NCBI GenBank assembly: GCA_937937585.1
Contig: CALDCB010000017.1
Span: 1-26,858 of the forward strand
Source of the DNA: an uncultured Coriobacteriaceae bacterium
GTDB lineage: Bacteria; Actinomycetota; Coriobacteriia; Coriobacteriales; Eggerthellaceae
DNA: 26,858 nucleotides
Reading direction: 5' to 3'
Shown: positions 1-7,630 of the stretch, one piece after another
How positions within the stretch are numbered: the stretch's first letter is position 1
How the letters are laid out: the number at the start of each line of letters is the position of its first letter
Notes under the pieces: generated by a model
Seen by the model: the letters and a program-made list of their open reading frames with translations, nothing else
Database searches by the model: none
What the model was told of the DNA's origin: nothing
Position numbers and translations under genes: made by a program

Positions 1-600
1 GGTTCTGAACAGGGGTTGGATGTCAGAATCGGACACACTTTTCTGCCTATAACCCCGCTTCCCATCACTCCCGAGATGCGCGAGATCGCGAAAAGCGATG
101 AGCGTAAGGGCTTTGCAGGGCACGTCGGAACTCACTTCGACGTCATGGGCAAGGAGTTCCCCCTTGAGTACAGCGAGCGCGTCGGCGTCGTTTTCGACGT
201 GTCGGACGTTCGTGATCGCGACATTCAGATTTCCGACATCAACTTCGATCTTGTCGGCAAAGACATGTTCGTGGGCTTTCGTACGGGCTTCGTCGAGAAG
301 GCAGGCTACGGCTCGAAGGGTTATTTCAGCGAGCATCCGCAGCTTTCCGTCGAGCTTATCGATGCGTTGGTCGAGAAGGGCGTTTCCATCGTCGGCTTGG
401 ATTTCGCGGGAATCCGCCGTCCGCCCGAACATACCCCGACCGATGCCCGCTTGGCGAACGCCGGCACGTTCGTCGTTGAGAACTTGTGCGGCCTTGACGC
501 CCTCGTTGCATGCGAGCAACCGCTCACCATCTGCACATACCCTATGAAATACGTTGGCTTGACCGGCTTGCCGTGCCGTGTGATCGCGCATGTCGGCTAG
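1..600 (+). CDS. Cyclase-family (kynurenine formamidase-like) metal hydrolase, start uncertain, possibly partial
   Basis: The frame is open from the window edge. The first usable start in view is TTG at 16, which has AGGGG directly against it with no spacing, so the true start may lie outside the window. From that TTG the product is 194 residues, slightly short for the family. The metal-binding block HVGTHFD (H36, H40, D42) is the signature of the cyclase/kynurenine formamidase family (PF04199), which hydrolyses amides or lactones using a divalent metal. The usual ending of this block, DxPxH, is DVMGK here, so the last His ligand is replaced. The C-terminal conserved His and Glu appear in EHTPTDARLANAGTF and VVENL. 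The MFS permease follows after only 15 nt, so the two are probably cotranscribed and the permease may move the substrate or product. The family assignment is solid, the substrate is unknown. Confidence 0.8.
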   Translation, partial: GSEQGLDVRIGHTFLPITPLPITPEMREIAKSDERKGFAGHVGTHFDVMGKEFPLEYSERVGVVFDVSDVRDRDIQISDINFDLVGKDMFVGFRTGFVEKAGYGSKGYFSEHPQLSVELIDALVEKGVSIVGLDFAGIRRPPEHTPTDARLANAGTFVVENLCGLDALVACEQPLTICTYPMKYVGLTGLPCRVIAHVG

Positions 601-615
601 CGCTAAAGAGGACTT

Positions 616-1809
616 GTGGCAAGTAAGAACAAATCTGCTTTGACCCTGCGAGAGCTTTTGCCTTTGCTGGGAATCACAGTTTCCGCTTTCATCTTCAATA
701 CGTCTGAGTTCATGCCTGTTGGCTTGCTTACCGATATCGGCGCGACGTTCGGAACCGATGAAGGAACCACCGGTCTCATCGTGTCAGTGTATGCATGGGC
801 TCTCATGATCTTGTCCGTGCCGCTTATGATGCTTGCATCACGCATCCCGTTCAAGCCGCTTATCGTACTTGTCCTGGGCGTGTTCTGTGCGGGGCAGCTT
901 TTGTCGGCCATCGCCGCCAGCTACGGCATGCTCATCGTCGCGCGCTTGGTGGTTGCTTGCGCCCATTCGGTGTTCTGGGCTATCGCCGCGCCGATCGCTG
1001 CGCGCTTGGTCGACCCTCAACACGGGGCGCTTGCCGTAAGCGTGGTGGTTGCGGGCTCTGCTTTGGCGATGGTCGTCGGCTTGCCGCTTGGCCGCGTTAT
1101 CGGTTTGCTTCTTGGTTGGCGCCAAACCTTCGCCTGCGTGGGTGCCGTGTCGTTCGCGGTGTTGCTTTACTTGCTGTTCGTCTTCCCGCGCCTTGAGGGC
1201 GCGGCCGCCTTCAAGCTGAACCAGCTTCCCTCTCTTTTCAAGAACAAGGTGCTCGTTGGGGTTTTCGTGGTCACGGCGCTGTACCCCATGGGCTATTACA
1301 CCTGCTATAGCTACATCGAGCCGTTCCTGCTTCAGATCGGCGGGATGGGCGAGGACGTCGTCACCGTGGTGCTGGTGGTTTTCGGCATCGCCGGCCTTTT
1401 GGGCAGCGCGGTGTGCACGCGCTTCTATTCGGCGAAATCATCTTTCTTCCCGTGCGTTGTCATTGCCGGCGTCGCCTTCTCGTTGGCGGTGCTTCGCCTC
1501 AGCGTCGCGGCTCTTCCGCTGCTCTTCGTGGTATGCGTGCTGTGGGGTGTGTCGGGTTCGGGGTACAATATCGTGTACCAGGCGAAGATCATCGAGGTTG
1601 CTGACGAGTCCGAGCAAACTGTCGCAATGGCTATGTTCTCGGGCATCTTCAACCTTGGCATTGGCACAGGAAGCTTCATCGGCGGCTCCGTTTGCACGCA
1701 TCTCGGCCTTCAGTACGTTGGTTTCTTCGGATGCGCCATCGCAATGGCCGCGCTTGCTTATTGCGTTTTCGTTCTGGTTCCTCGCATGCGACGTCGGCGG
1801 GTATATTAA
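616..1809 (+). CDS. MFS transporter, DHA1 family (sugar/drug efflux type)
   Basis: A 397-residue protein with about twelve hydrophobic segments, a normal length for a 12-TM major facilitator. The N-terminal segment with FNTSEFMPVGLLTDI resembles the AraJ/SotB/YdeA branch of the drug:H+ antiporter-1 family, which exports sugars or small drugs across the cytoplasmic membrane by proton exchange. GTG at 616 is chosen as the start because AAAGAGG sits 4-5 nt upstream. The loop LASRIPFKP between TM2 and TM3 fits the position of the MFS signature loop in this branch. It lies 15 nt after the cyclase-family gene, which suggests one transcript. The substrate cannot be read from the sequence. Confidence 0.86.
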   Translation: MASKNKSALTLRELLPLLGITVSAFIFNTSEFMPVGLLTDIGATFGTDEGTTGLIVSVYAWALMILSVPLMMLASRIPFKPLIVLVLGVFCAGQLLSAIAASYGMLIVARLVVACAHSVFWAIAAPIAARLVDPQHGALAVSVVVAGSALAMVVGLPLGRVIGLLLGWRQTFACVGAVSFAVLLYLLFVFPRLEGAAAFKLNQLPSLFKNKVLVGVFVVTALYPMGYYTCYSYIEPFLLQIGGMGEDVVTVVLVVFGIAGLLGSAVCTRFYSAKSSFFPCVVIAGVAFSLAVLRLSVAALPLLFVVCVLWGVSGSGYNIVYQAKIIEVADESEQTVAMAMFSGIFNLGIGTGSFIGGSVCTHLGLQYVGFFGCAIAMAALAYCVFVLVPRMRRRRVY

Positions 1810-1862
1810 ACTCTTCACGGCAAATAAACGCATTTCAGCATTTCAGCAGGGGATAGATTCAC

Positions 1863-3989
1863 GTGATAATGCAGGTTTCCCACCTTACGAAGTCGTTCGG
1901 CGGCCGAACGCTGTTCTCCGACGTCACTTTCAAGCTTGAGGATCATGACCGCTTGGCGCTGGTCGGTCCGAACGGCGCAGGCAAAACCACCATGCTCCGT
2001 ATCATCACCGGGCAGGAAGACGCCGATGCCGGTGAGGTCTTCTTCGCGCGCGGCGCCCGTGTCGGCTACCTCGAGCAGGAAGCCATCGAGATGGGCGACA
2101 ACCCCGTTTTCGAAGAGGTCCTTTCCAGTCAGATCGAGGTTCTTGAAGCCGAGCGCCGTCTTCATAAGCTCGAGTCCGAGCTTGGCGCCAATCCCGACGA
2201 GAAGCAGCTTGCCGCAGCCGGCCGCGCGCGTGACGAGTACGAGGCCTTGGGCGGCTACAGCATCGAGGCGAAGGTTCGCAGCGTGCTGTTCGGCCTGGGC
2301 TTCAAGGAAGCCGATATGGACCGCTTGACCACCGATTTCTCGGGTGGTTGGCAGATGCGCCTTGCCTTGGCGAAACTCCTGGTGCGTAACCCCGATCTGC
2401 TTCTGCTGGACGAGCCCACCAACCACCTCGACCTTGAAAGCGTCAAATGGCTGGAGGGCTTCCTTCGCAGCTACAACGGTGCCGTTGTCGTCGTCAGCCA
2501 CGACCGCGAGTTCATGGACCATATGGTCGATCGCGTTGCCGAAATCGACAATGGCCAGGTCAACCTGTACAAGGGCAATTATTCCGCGTATCTGCGCGCT
2601 CGCGCCGAGCGCCTTGAGCTTCTGCGCGTCGAGAAGAAGAAGCAGGATGAGGAAATCGCTCACCTTGAGGCGTTCGTCGAGAAGTTCCGCTACAAGGCAA
2701 CCAAGGCGAAGCAAGCGCAGGATCGCCTGAAGAAGCTCGAGCAGATCCAGCAGAACCGCATCGTCATCCCCGAGGAGCGCAAGGTCGTTCACTTCAACTT
2801 CAAGCAGCCCGAGCGCACCGGCGACGAGGTTGTTCGCGCACGCGGCTTGGTGAAGCATTTCAGTGAGAAGGTCGTTTACGACGGCGTCGACTTCAACATG
2901 TACCGCGGCGACAAGATCGCCCTGGTCGGTCCGAATGGCGCCGGCAAGTCCACGCTGCTGAAAATGATCGCTGGTGTTCTGCAACCCGATGCCGGAACCA
3001 TTGAATTCGGCGAGAAGGTTTCGAAGACTTATTACGCGCAGCATCAGCTTGAGCAGTTGAACTCGGGAAACACGGTTTTTGAAGAGCTTGATCGCGTGGC
3101 CCCCGCCTGGACCATGTCGCAGGTGCGCACGCTGCTGGGCGCGTTCTTGTTCAAAGACGATGACGTAGACAAGCGCGTGAGCGTGCTTTCCGGTGGCGAG
3201 AAGGGTCGTTTGGCGTTGGCGAAGATGCTCGTTGCGCCGCGTCCTCTGCTGCTGCTGGACGAGCCCACCAACCACCTGGACATCGCGTCGGCCGACGTGC
3301 TCGAGCAGGCGCTTCAGCGCTTCGAGGGCACCATCCTCCTGATCACGCACGACCGCCATCTCATTCGTTCGGTTGCGAACCGCATCGTCGAGATCATGCC
3401 CGGCAAGATCACCAACTACGATGGCGATTACGACTATTACCTGTTCAAGACGGGACAGGACGACACTGCGGGCGTTCCTGCGGGTTTGGGTCGCGGCCCT
3501 TCGCAGGCAGCCACATCCGACTCCTTCGCGAAGGCAGATAACGGCGTGAAGGGCGCAAAGGCTGCTTCCAGTAAGACCCCTGCAGGGGGTTCTTCTGCGA
3601 AAACGCAGGTCACGGTTAACAAGCATGCACGGGGCTCAAAGCCTGCGGATGATGCGACAAGCGTCACGGCGCCGCGTGCTTCGGCCCCGAAAACCAAGGA
3701 GCAGAAGCGTCGCGAGGCAGAAGCCCGCAATCGTGCTTACGCTGCCCTTAAGAATCAGCGCAAGCGCATCGCCGAGTTGGACAAGCAGCTCGAGCGCGAC
3801 AACGCTCGCATGGCCGAGATCATGGAAATGCTTGCTGACCCTGATTTCTATACCAACGAGGAGTCGACTTCCGACGTTATCGCCGAGCACGCCAAGCTGA
3901 AGTCGCGCATCGAGTCGGCGGAGGAAGAGTGGTTCCTGCTGAACGAGGAAGTTGAATCCGAAATCGCCAAGCAGAAAGAGTTGGTGTAG
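1863..3989 (+). CDS. ABC-F family ATP-binding protein (ribosome-associated type)
   Basis: A 708-residue protein with two ABC ATPase domains and no membrane segment, the architecture of ABC-F proteins, which act on the ribosome (translation factors or antibiotic-protection proteins). Domain 1 has Walker A GPNGAGKTT (35-43), signature SGGWQ and Walker B/D-loop DEPTNHLD from 183. Domain 2 has GPNGAGKST (356-364), LSGGEKGR and DEPTNHLD from 466. Between them lies the charged linker (about 240-310), rich in Lys, Glu and Arg, that in ABC-F proteins forms the P-site interaction motif. After residue about 530 comes a low-complexity Ala/Ser/Thr/Lys stretch (to about 615) and then a Glu/Arg-rich coiled coil, so it is longer than the usual 520-640 residues. 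GTG at 1863 is preferred over ATG at 1869 because AGGGGA (1848-1853) is 9 nt upstream. trmL follows after 2 nt. Whether it gives resistance or only translation quality control cannot be told. Confidence 0.9.
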   Translation: MIMQVSHLTKSFGGRTLFSDVTFKLEDHDRLALVGPNGAGKTTMLRIITGQEDADAGEVFFARGARVGYLEQEAIEMGDNPVFEEVLSSQIEVLEAERRLHKLESELGANPDEKQLAAAGRARDEYEALGGYSIEAKVRSVLFGLGFKEADMDRLTTDFSGGWQMRLALAKLLVRNPDLLLLDEPTNHLDLESVKWLEGFLRSYNGAVVVVSHDREFMDHMVDRVAEIDNGQVNLYKGNYSAYLRARAERLELLRVEKKKQDEEIAHLEAFVEKFRYKATKAKQAQDRLKKLEQIQQNRIVIPEERKVVHFNFKQPERTGDEVVRARGLVKHFSEKVVYDGVDFNMYRGDKIALVGPNGAGKSTLLKMIAGVLQPDAGTIEFGEKVSKTYYAQHQLEQLNSGNTVFEELDRVAPAWTMSQVRTLLGAFLFKDDDVDKRVSVLSGGEKGRLALAKMLVAPRPLLLLDEPTNHLDIASADVLEQALQRFEGTILLITHDRHLIRSVANRIVEIMPGKITNYDGDYDYYLFKTGQDDTAGVPAGLGRGPSQAATSDSFAKADNGVKGAKAASSKTPAGGSSAKTQVTVNKHARGSKPADDATSVTAPRASAPKTKEQKRREAEARNRAYAALKNQRKRIAELDKQLERDNARMAEIMEMLADPDFYTNEESTSDVIAEHAKLKSRIESAEEEWFLLNEEVESEIAKQKELV

Positions 3990-3991
3990 GC

Positions 3992-4498
3992 ATGGGCCTT
4001 GTTCGCGACGAAACCCAGGCGCGCGTGTCGGACCCTGTGCTGAACATCGTTTTGGTCGAGCCTGAGATCCCGCAGAACACGGGCAACATCGCACGCACCT
4101 GCGCCTGCATCGGCGCGCGTCTTCATCTGGTCGAGCCCATGGGGTTCAGGCTCTCCGAGCGAAATCTCAAGCGCGCGGGGTGCGATTACTGGGACGATGT
4201 CGACATCATCCAGTGGGCCAGCTCCCAGGCGTTCCTCGAGGCGCATGGCGCCGACGAGCTGCACCTGTTCACAGGTCATGCAACCAGGGGCTACACCGAT
4301 GTTTCCTATGCGAAGGGGTCGTTTTTGCTGTTCGGGCGCGAGAGTCGCGGCCTCGATGCGAACCTGATGAGCGCGTACGAAAGCTCCTGTGTTCGTATTC
4401 CCATGCGCGAGAACGAGCGCAGCCTGAATCTGTCGAATGCGGTTGCCATCGCTTCATTCGAGGCTTTGCGCCAAATGGGTTTCCCTAATTTGGTTTAG
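3992..4498 (+). CDS. trmL: tRNA (cytidine/uridine-34 2'-O)-methyltransferase TrmL
   Basis: A 168-residue SPOUT-fold methyltransferase that uses SAM to 2'-O-methylate the wobble nucleotide of leucine tRNAs. The three SpoU-family motifs are present: PQNTGNIARTC (27-37), LLFGRESRGL (112-121) and IPMRENERSLNLSNAVAI (136-153). The first 16 residues are an N-terminal extension relative to TrmL as I remember it, which begins directly with MLNIVLxEPEIP. A GTG at 4037 would give exactly that shorter form but has no Shine-Dalgarno site. The ATG at 3992 has only a distant AAAGAG (3975-3980). The start is therefore open. The gene is 2 nt from the ABC-F gene, so translational coupling is likely, and both products act in translation. 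Confidence 0.9.
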   Translation: MGLVRDETQARVSDPVLNIVLVEPEIPQNTGNIARTCACIGARLHLVEPMGFRLSERNLKRAGCDYWDDVDIIQWASSQAFLEAHGADELHLFTGHATRGYTDVSYAKGSFLLFGRESRGLDANLMSAYESSCVRIPMRENERSLNLSNAVAIASFEALRQMGFPNLV

Positions 4499-4594
4499 CG
4501 GGCTGCGCGGTATCGCTTGGAAACGGATTCCTTACGTTTGCCCGATTTATTGGGGAACCATGGCGGGAGTGCCGTTTTGCATTGCTGTTTTTGC

Positions 4595-4625
4595 TAGAAT
4601 GGACGTACTGTTGATACAGAAAGGA
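4595..4625 (+). promoter_or_regulatory. Putative adk promoter -10 box and ribosome binding site
   Basis: TAGAAT at 4595-4600 is a good sigma-70 -10 box 34 nt before the adk ATG. No convincing -35 lies at 17 bp, only a weak match in the GCCGTTTTGCAT stretch. AAAGGA at 4620-4625 is a strong Shine-Dalgarno site 8 nt from the ATG. The 135-nt gap after trmL also suggests independent transcription. Confidence 0.45.
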
Positions 4626-4633
4626 CAGTTGCT

Positions 4634-5260
4634 ATGAATATCGTTTTGTTGGGTGCTCCGGGCGCAGGCAAGGGCACGCAGGCTGCGAAACTTGTTGAGG
4701 AGTTCGGTACCCCCCACATCTCCACGGGCGACATGCTTCGCGCCGCCGTCAAGGCCGGCACCGAGCTTGGCAAGAAGGCCAAGTCCTACATGGACGCCGG
4801 CGATCTTGTTCCTGACGAGGTCATCATCGGCTTGGTTATCGAGCGCCTTGGCCAGCCCGACACCGAAAAGGGCTTCATCCTCGACGGTTTCCCGCGCACC
4901 ACTGCTCAGGCAGTCGCACTCGACGCCGAGCTTGGCAAGCTGGAGCGTCCTCTTGACGCTGCTCTGCTCATCGATGTCAACTCCGAGGTCATCATCAAGC
5001 GTCTGACCTCCCGTCGCATGTGCAAGGACTGCGGCTTCATCGGCAGCGACGCCGACGCAGCTTGCCCCAAGTGCGGTGGCGAGATGTACCAGCGCGACGA
5101 CGACAACGAGGCCACCGTCCGCAACCGCCTCGACGTGTACGAGAAGTCCACGTCCCCGCTCATCGATTACTACCGCGGCTGCGAGCTTCTGGTCACCATC
5201 GACGGCGACCGCGATCCTCAGGTTGTCTATGCCGACGTCAAGAAGGCCCTCAACCTGTAG
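4634..5260 (+). CDS. adk: Adenylate kinase
   Basis: A 208-residue cytoplasmic enzyme that interconverts ATP + AMP and 2 ADP. The P-loop is GAPGAGKGT (7-15). The AMP-binding signature DGFPRT (84-89) and the LID region with ARG/ASP residues QRDDDNEATVRNRL follow. The LID carries four cysteines (C130, C133, C144, C147), the structural zinc site of Gram-positive-type long adenylate kinases. The loop between the two CxxC pairs is only ten residues, shorter than the usual about sixteen. The gene stands alone with its own promoter, and a terminator follows. No secY, map or infA is nearby, although adk often sits among ribosomal-protein genes. Confidence 0.97.
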   Translation: MNIVLLGAPGAGKGTQAAKLVEEFGTPHISTGDMLRAAVKAGTELGKKAKSYMDAGDLVPDEVIIGLVIERLGQPDTEKGFILDGFPRTTAQAVALDAELGKLERPLDAALLIDVNSEVIIKRLTSRRMCKDCGFIGSDADAACPKCGGEMYQRDDDNEATVRNRLDVYEKSTSPLIDYYRGCELLVTIDGDRDPQVVYADVKKALNL

Positions 5261-5332
5261 TCTTCCTGCAAGGCTGTGCCAATGCGAAGCGGGCACGCCC
5301 GCAATGCGCATTGCATTCAAGTCTCACCTGTC

Positions 5333-5366
5333 AAGCGACCCTGGTTTCCAGGGTCGCTTTTCTTTT
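5333..5366 (+). terminator. Intrinsic terminator after adk
   Basis: AAGCGACCCTGG and CCAGGGTCGCTT form a perfect 12-bp stem with a TTT loop, followed by TTTTCTTTT. It lies 73 nt after the adk stop. It ends adk transcription and isolates the next gene. Confidence 0.9.
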
Positions 5367-5404
5367 GCGTTGCGCTGTGCTGTCGTGGCGCGTGGCTCCG
5401 TGTC

Positions 5405-5410
5405 GTATAA
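5405..5410 (+). promoter_or_regulatory. Consensus -10 box (TATAAT) for a possibly leaderless transcript
   Basis: TATAAT lies only 10 nt before the ATG at 5421. Transcription would be expected to begin within a few nt of, or at, the start codon. No Shine-Dalgarno site precedes the ATG. The -35 region is GC-rich and weak; the best candidate is CTGTCG, about 19 bp upstream. Confidence 0.5.
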
Positions 5411-5420
5411 TGACAGCCGT

Positions 5421-7598
5421 ATGCCTACCTTATTCGAAAACATCGCCCAAGCTTTCAAGCATCTGATGCGCCTGCATAAAGGCGAGGTGCTTCATATTTT
5501 GCGAGCCATCGTCGGCATCGTCATCACGGCGGTTTTGCTTGAATGCTTGGTGTTCGACTTCAACTACTTCCGTACGCTCGGGTACGGCTCGACCGACCTT
5601 ACGGGCCAGCTTACGCTGCAGCAAAACGCCGCGAAGCAATACAAGCTCACCGAGGTCAACCACGTCATCGAGTTCTCGAACATCAACAAGCACATCGACA
5701 ACCTTTACCTGAACCTCGACTCCGATCAGCCGGCTCAGGTGGTTGAAGTGAAGGTTCAGTTCACCGACGAGGCCCATGCCACCTACTTCGATTCCACCGA
5801 GTACACGCAGGGCGTGCCCGTTGTCGAGGTGTCCACTACCAGCAAGGGCAGCAAGTATCTGAATCTGAACACCACGGGTAACGTCACTAACTTGCGCATC
5901 GAGATCGTCAGCAAGAAAACCAGCTACCCGCTTTACCTTTTGGGCGTGAGCGTTAACACGCCCGAGCCCTTCGCGTTCAATCCGTTGCGCTTCGTCATTG
6001 TGCTATCGTTGCTTCTGCTGGGGTACGCGTTCCGTCCGAAGTCGAGCATCTACAAGCTTGGTATTCGCGAGACCCCGCATCTGTCGCGCGGCATCATGGT
6101 ATGCGCCGTCGTCATCGAGATCTTTATCATGTCGGCTTACCTGCTTTTCGGGTCGAACTTGGTCGGCGTAGCCACGAAGGACTACAACAGCGGTTCATGG
6201 GACCAGAAAAGCATCGTCAACGTGTTCGAGGTGGGCGGCGAGAACGCCCAACAATACGCCATGCTCGCTCAGTCGCTTGCCAACGGCAAGCTCTACCTCG
6301 AGGAAGAGCCGCCTGACTGGCTGAAAGAGATGGACGAGCCGTATGACCGCGGCGCCCGTGACGAGCTTCAGAAGGAAACGGGCGAGCCGTATCTGTTCGA
6401 CGTTGCCTATTACGAGGGCCATTACTACGTTTATTTCGGCGTCGTTCCTGAAGTCGTGTTCTACCTTCCGTTCTATTTGCTGACGGGGAAGAATTTCCCC
6501 ACAGCGATAGGCATCCTCATCATGTGCATCCTTTTTGTGGCGGGCTGCGCGGCGTTGCTCGATCGATTCGCGCGGTATCACTTCAAGCGCGTGAGCCTTG
6601 GCTTGTATCTGCTGCTGCAAATTCCGTTGGTCATGTGCTGCGGGCTTCTGTACTTGCTTAAGTTCCCGACGTTCTATTCGCTGCCTATCATGTGCGCTAT
6701 GGCGTTCTCTATTTGGGGCTTGTACTTCTGGATGCGCGGCCGCAGCTCCGAGCATGCTAGCGGCTGGTACCTTGCCGGGTCGCTGTGCATGGCGCTGGTG
6801 TTCGGCTGCCGCCCCCAGTTGGTGGTGTTCTCGCTTCTGGCGTTCCCGCTGTTCTGGAACAAGTTCATCACGAAGGGCCATATCCGCACGAAGCAGGGCG
6901 CGCGGCAGTTCGCGTGCTTGGTGGCGCCGTACGTCGTGGTGCTTGCGGGCGTCATGTGGTACAACTACGCGCGCTTCGGCTCGCCCATGGATTTCGGCGC
7001 GAATTACAACCTTACCGTCAATGACATGACGAAGCGCGGCATGAACGTCGGGCGCATCGCGCCGGCGCTGTTCGCGTACTTCTTCCAAACGCCTTCCACC
7101 ACCGGTGTGTTCCCCTTCATCCAGGGCGTGCCTTTCGAAACCACGTATCTGGGGCAAACCATCAAGGAAGTCACGTTCGGCGGCATCTTCGCAACGCTTC
7201 CGCTTCTGTGGGTCCTTCTGTTCGCGCGTCCCATCCTGAAGCTTCGCCTGCGCCAGCGCAGCACCCATACGGTTGCCTCGGTCGTCATGGTACTTCTTGC
7301 AAGCGGCTTCATCGTCGCGATCCTTGATGCCGAGATGGCAGGCATTCTGCAGCGTTATTACGCCGACTTCAGCTTCATGTTCCTGGCGGCCACGGTTTTG
7401 CTGGTGTTCATCGTCAACGAGAATCTGCCGGTGGGCTCCGATCTTTCCAACAGGCTCATGTTCTGTTTGACGCTCGCTGTTGCCGTGTCAGTGACGTACA
7501 GCGTGCTGCTCTGCTTCGTCCCCGAAACCGGTTGGGTTTCCGACATTTATCCGTGGGCGTACCACGACATACTCGAAATGGTTCGATTCTGGGCTTGA
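5421..7598 (+). CDS. Large polytopic membrane protein, possible GT-C-type glycosyltransferase
   Basis: 725 residues from ATG 5421. A reading frame without stops extends further upstream, but it overlaps the adk coding region and the terminator, so this start is preferred. There is one membrane segment near residues 22-42, then an about 140-residue soluble, beta-rich domain rich in Asn, Thr and Val (including repeated YLNL-type strands). A second membrane segment lies near 190-210, and about ten more follow to the C terminus. A segment around EEEPPDWLKEMDEPYDR, then YYEGHYYVYFGVVPEVVFYL, is a pattern I associate with actinobacterial and firmicute integral membrane proteins that resemble GT-C glycosyltransferases or O-antigen-polymerase-type enzymes. 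I recognise the family only by impression. A role in cell-envelope or surface glycan assembly is inference. nagA follows after 32 nt with no promoter in between, so the two are probably cotranscribed. Confidence 0.8.
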   Translation: MPTLFENIAQAFKHLMRLHKGEVLHILRAIVGIVITAVLLECLVFDFNYFRTLGYGSTDLTGQLTLQQNAAKQYKLTEVNHVIEFSNINKHIDNLYLNLDSDQPAQVVEVKVQFTDEAHATYFDSTEYTQGVPVVEVSTTSKGSKYLNLNTTGNVTNLRIEIVSKKTSYPLYLLGVSVNTPEPFAFNPLRFVIVLSLLLLGYAFRPKSSIYKLGIRETPHLSRGIMVCAVVIEIFIMSAYLLFGSNLVGVATKDYNSGSWDQKSIVNVFEVGGENAQQYAMLAQSLANGKLYLEEEPPDWLKEMDEPYDRGARDELQKETGEPYLFDVAYYEGHYYVYFGVVPEVVFYLPFYLLTGKNFPTAIGILIMCILFVAGCAALLDRFARYHFKRVSLGLYLLLQIPLVMCCGLLYLLKFPTFYSLPIMCAMAFSIWGLYFWMRGRSSEHASGWYLAGSLCMALVFGCRPQLVVFSLLAFPLFWNKFITKGHIRTKQGARQFACLVAPYVVVLAGVMWYNYARFGSPMDFGANYNLTVNDMTKRGMNVGRIAPALFAYFFQTPSTTGVFPFIQGVPFETTYLGQTIKEVTFGGIFATLPLLWVLLFARPILKLRLRQRSTHTVASVVMVLLASGFIVAILDAEMAGILQRYYADFSFMFLAATVLLVFIVNENLPVGSDLSNRLMFCLTLAVAVSVTYSVLLCFVPETGWVSDIYPWAYHDILEMVRFWA

Positions 7599-7630
7599 TC
7601 TTAGGCCCGCAACGAAGAAGAAGGCTCATC

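Noticed and set aside
1831..1846. Tandem CATTTCAG repeat before the ABC-F gene
   Set aside because: Only two copies of an 8-bp unit. It could be chance, and no promoter or leader feature could be tied to it.
1815..3626. A 603-residue minus-strand open frame over the ABC-F gene
   Set aside because: It is a shadow of the two conserved ATPase domains. It is rich in Leu, Val, Asp and Arg, with no motif.
5076..5420. Upstream extension of the membrane-protein frame into adk
   Set aside because: It overlaps adk and the adk terminator and is Arg/Thr/Ser-rich shadow sequence. The ATG at 5421 gives a normal N terminus.
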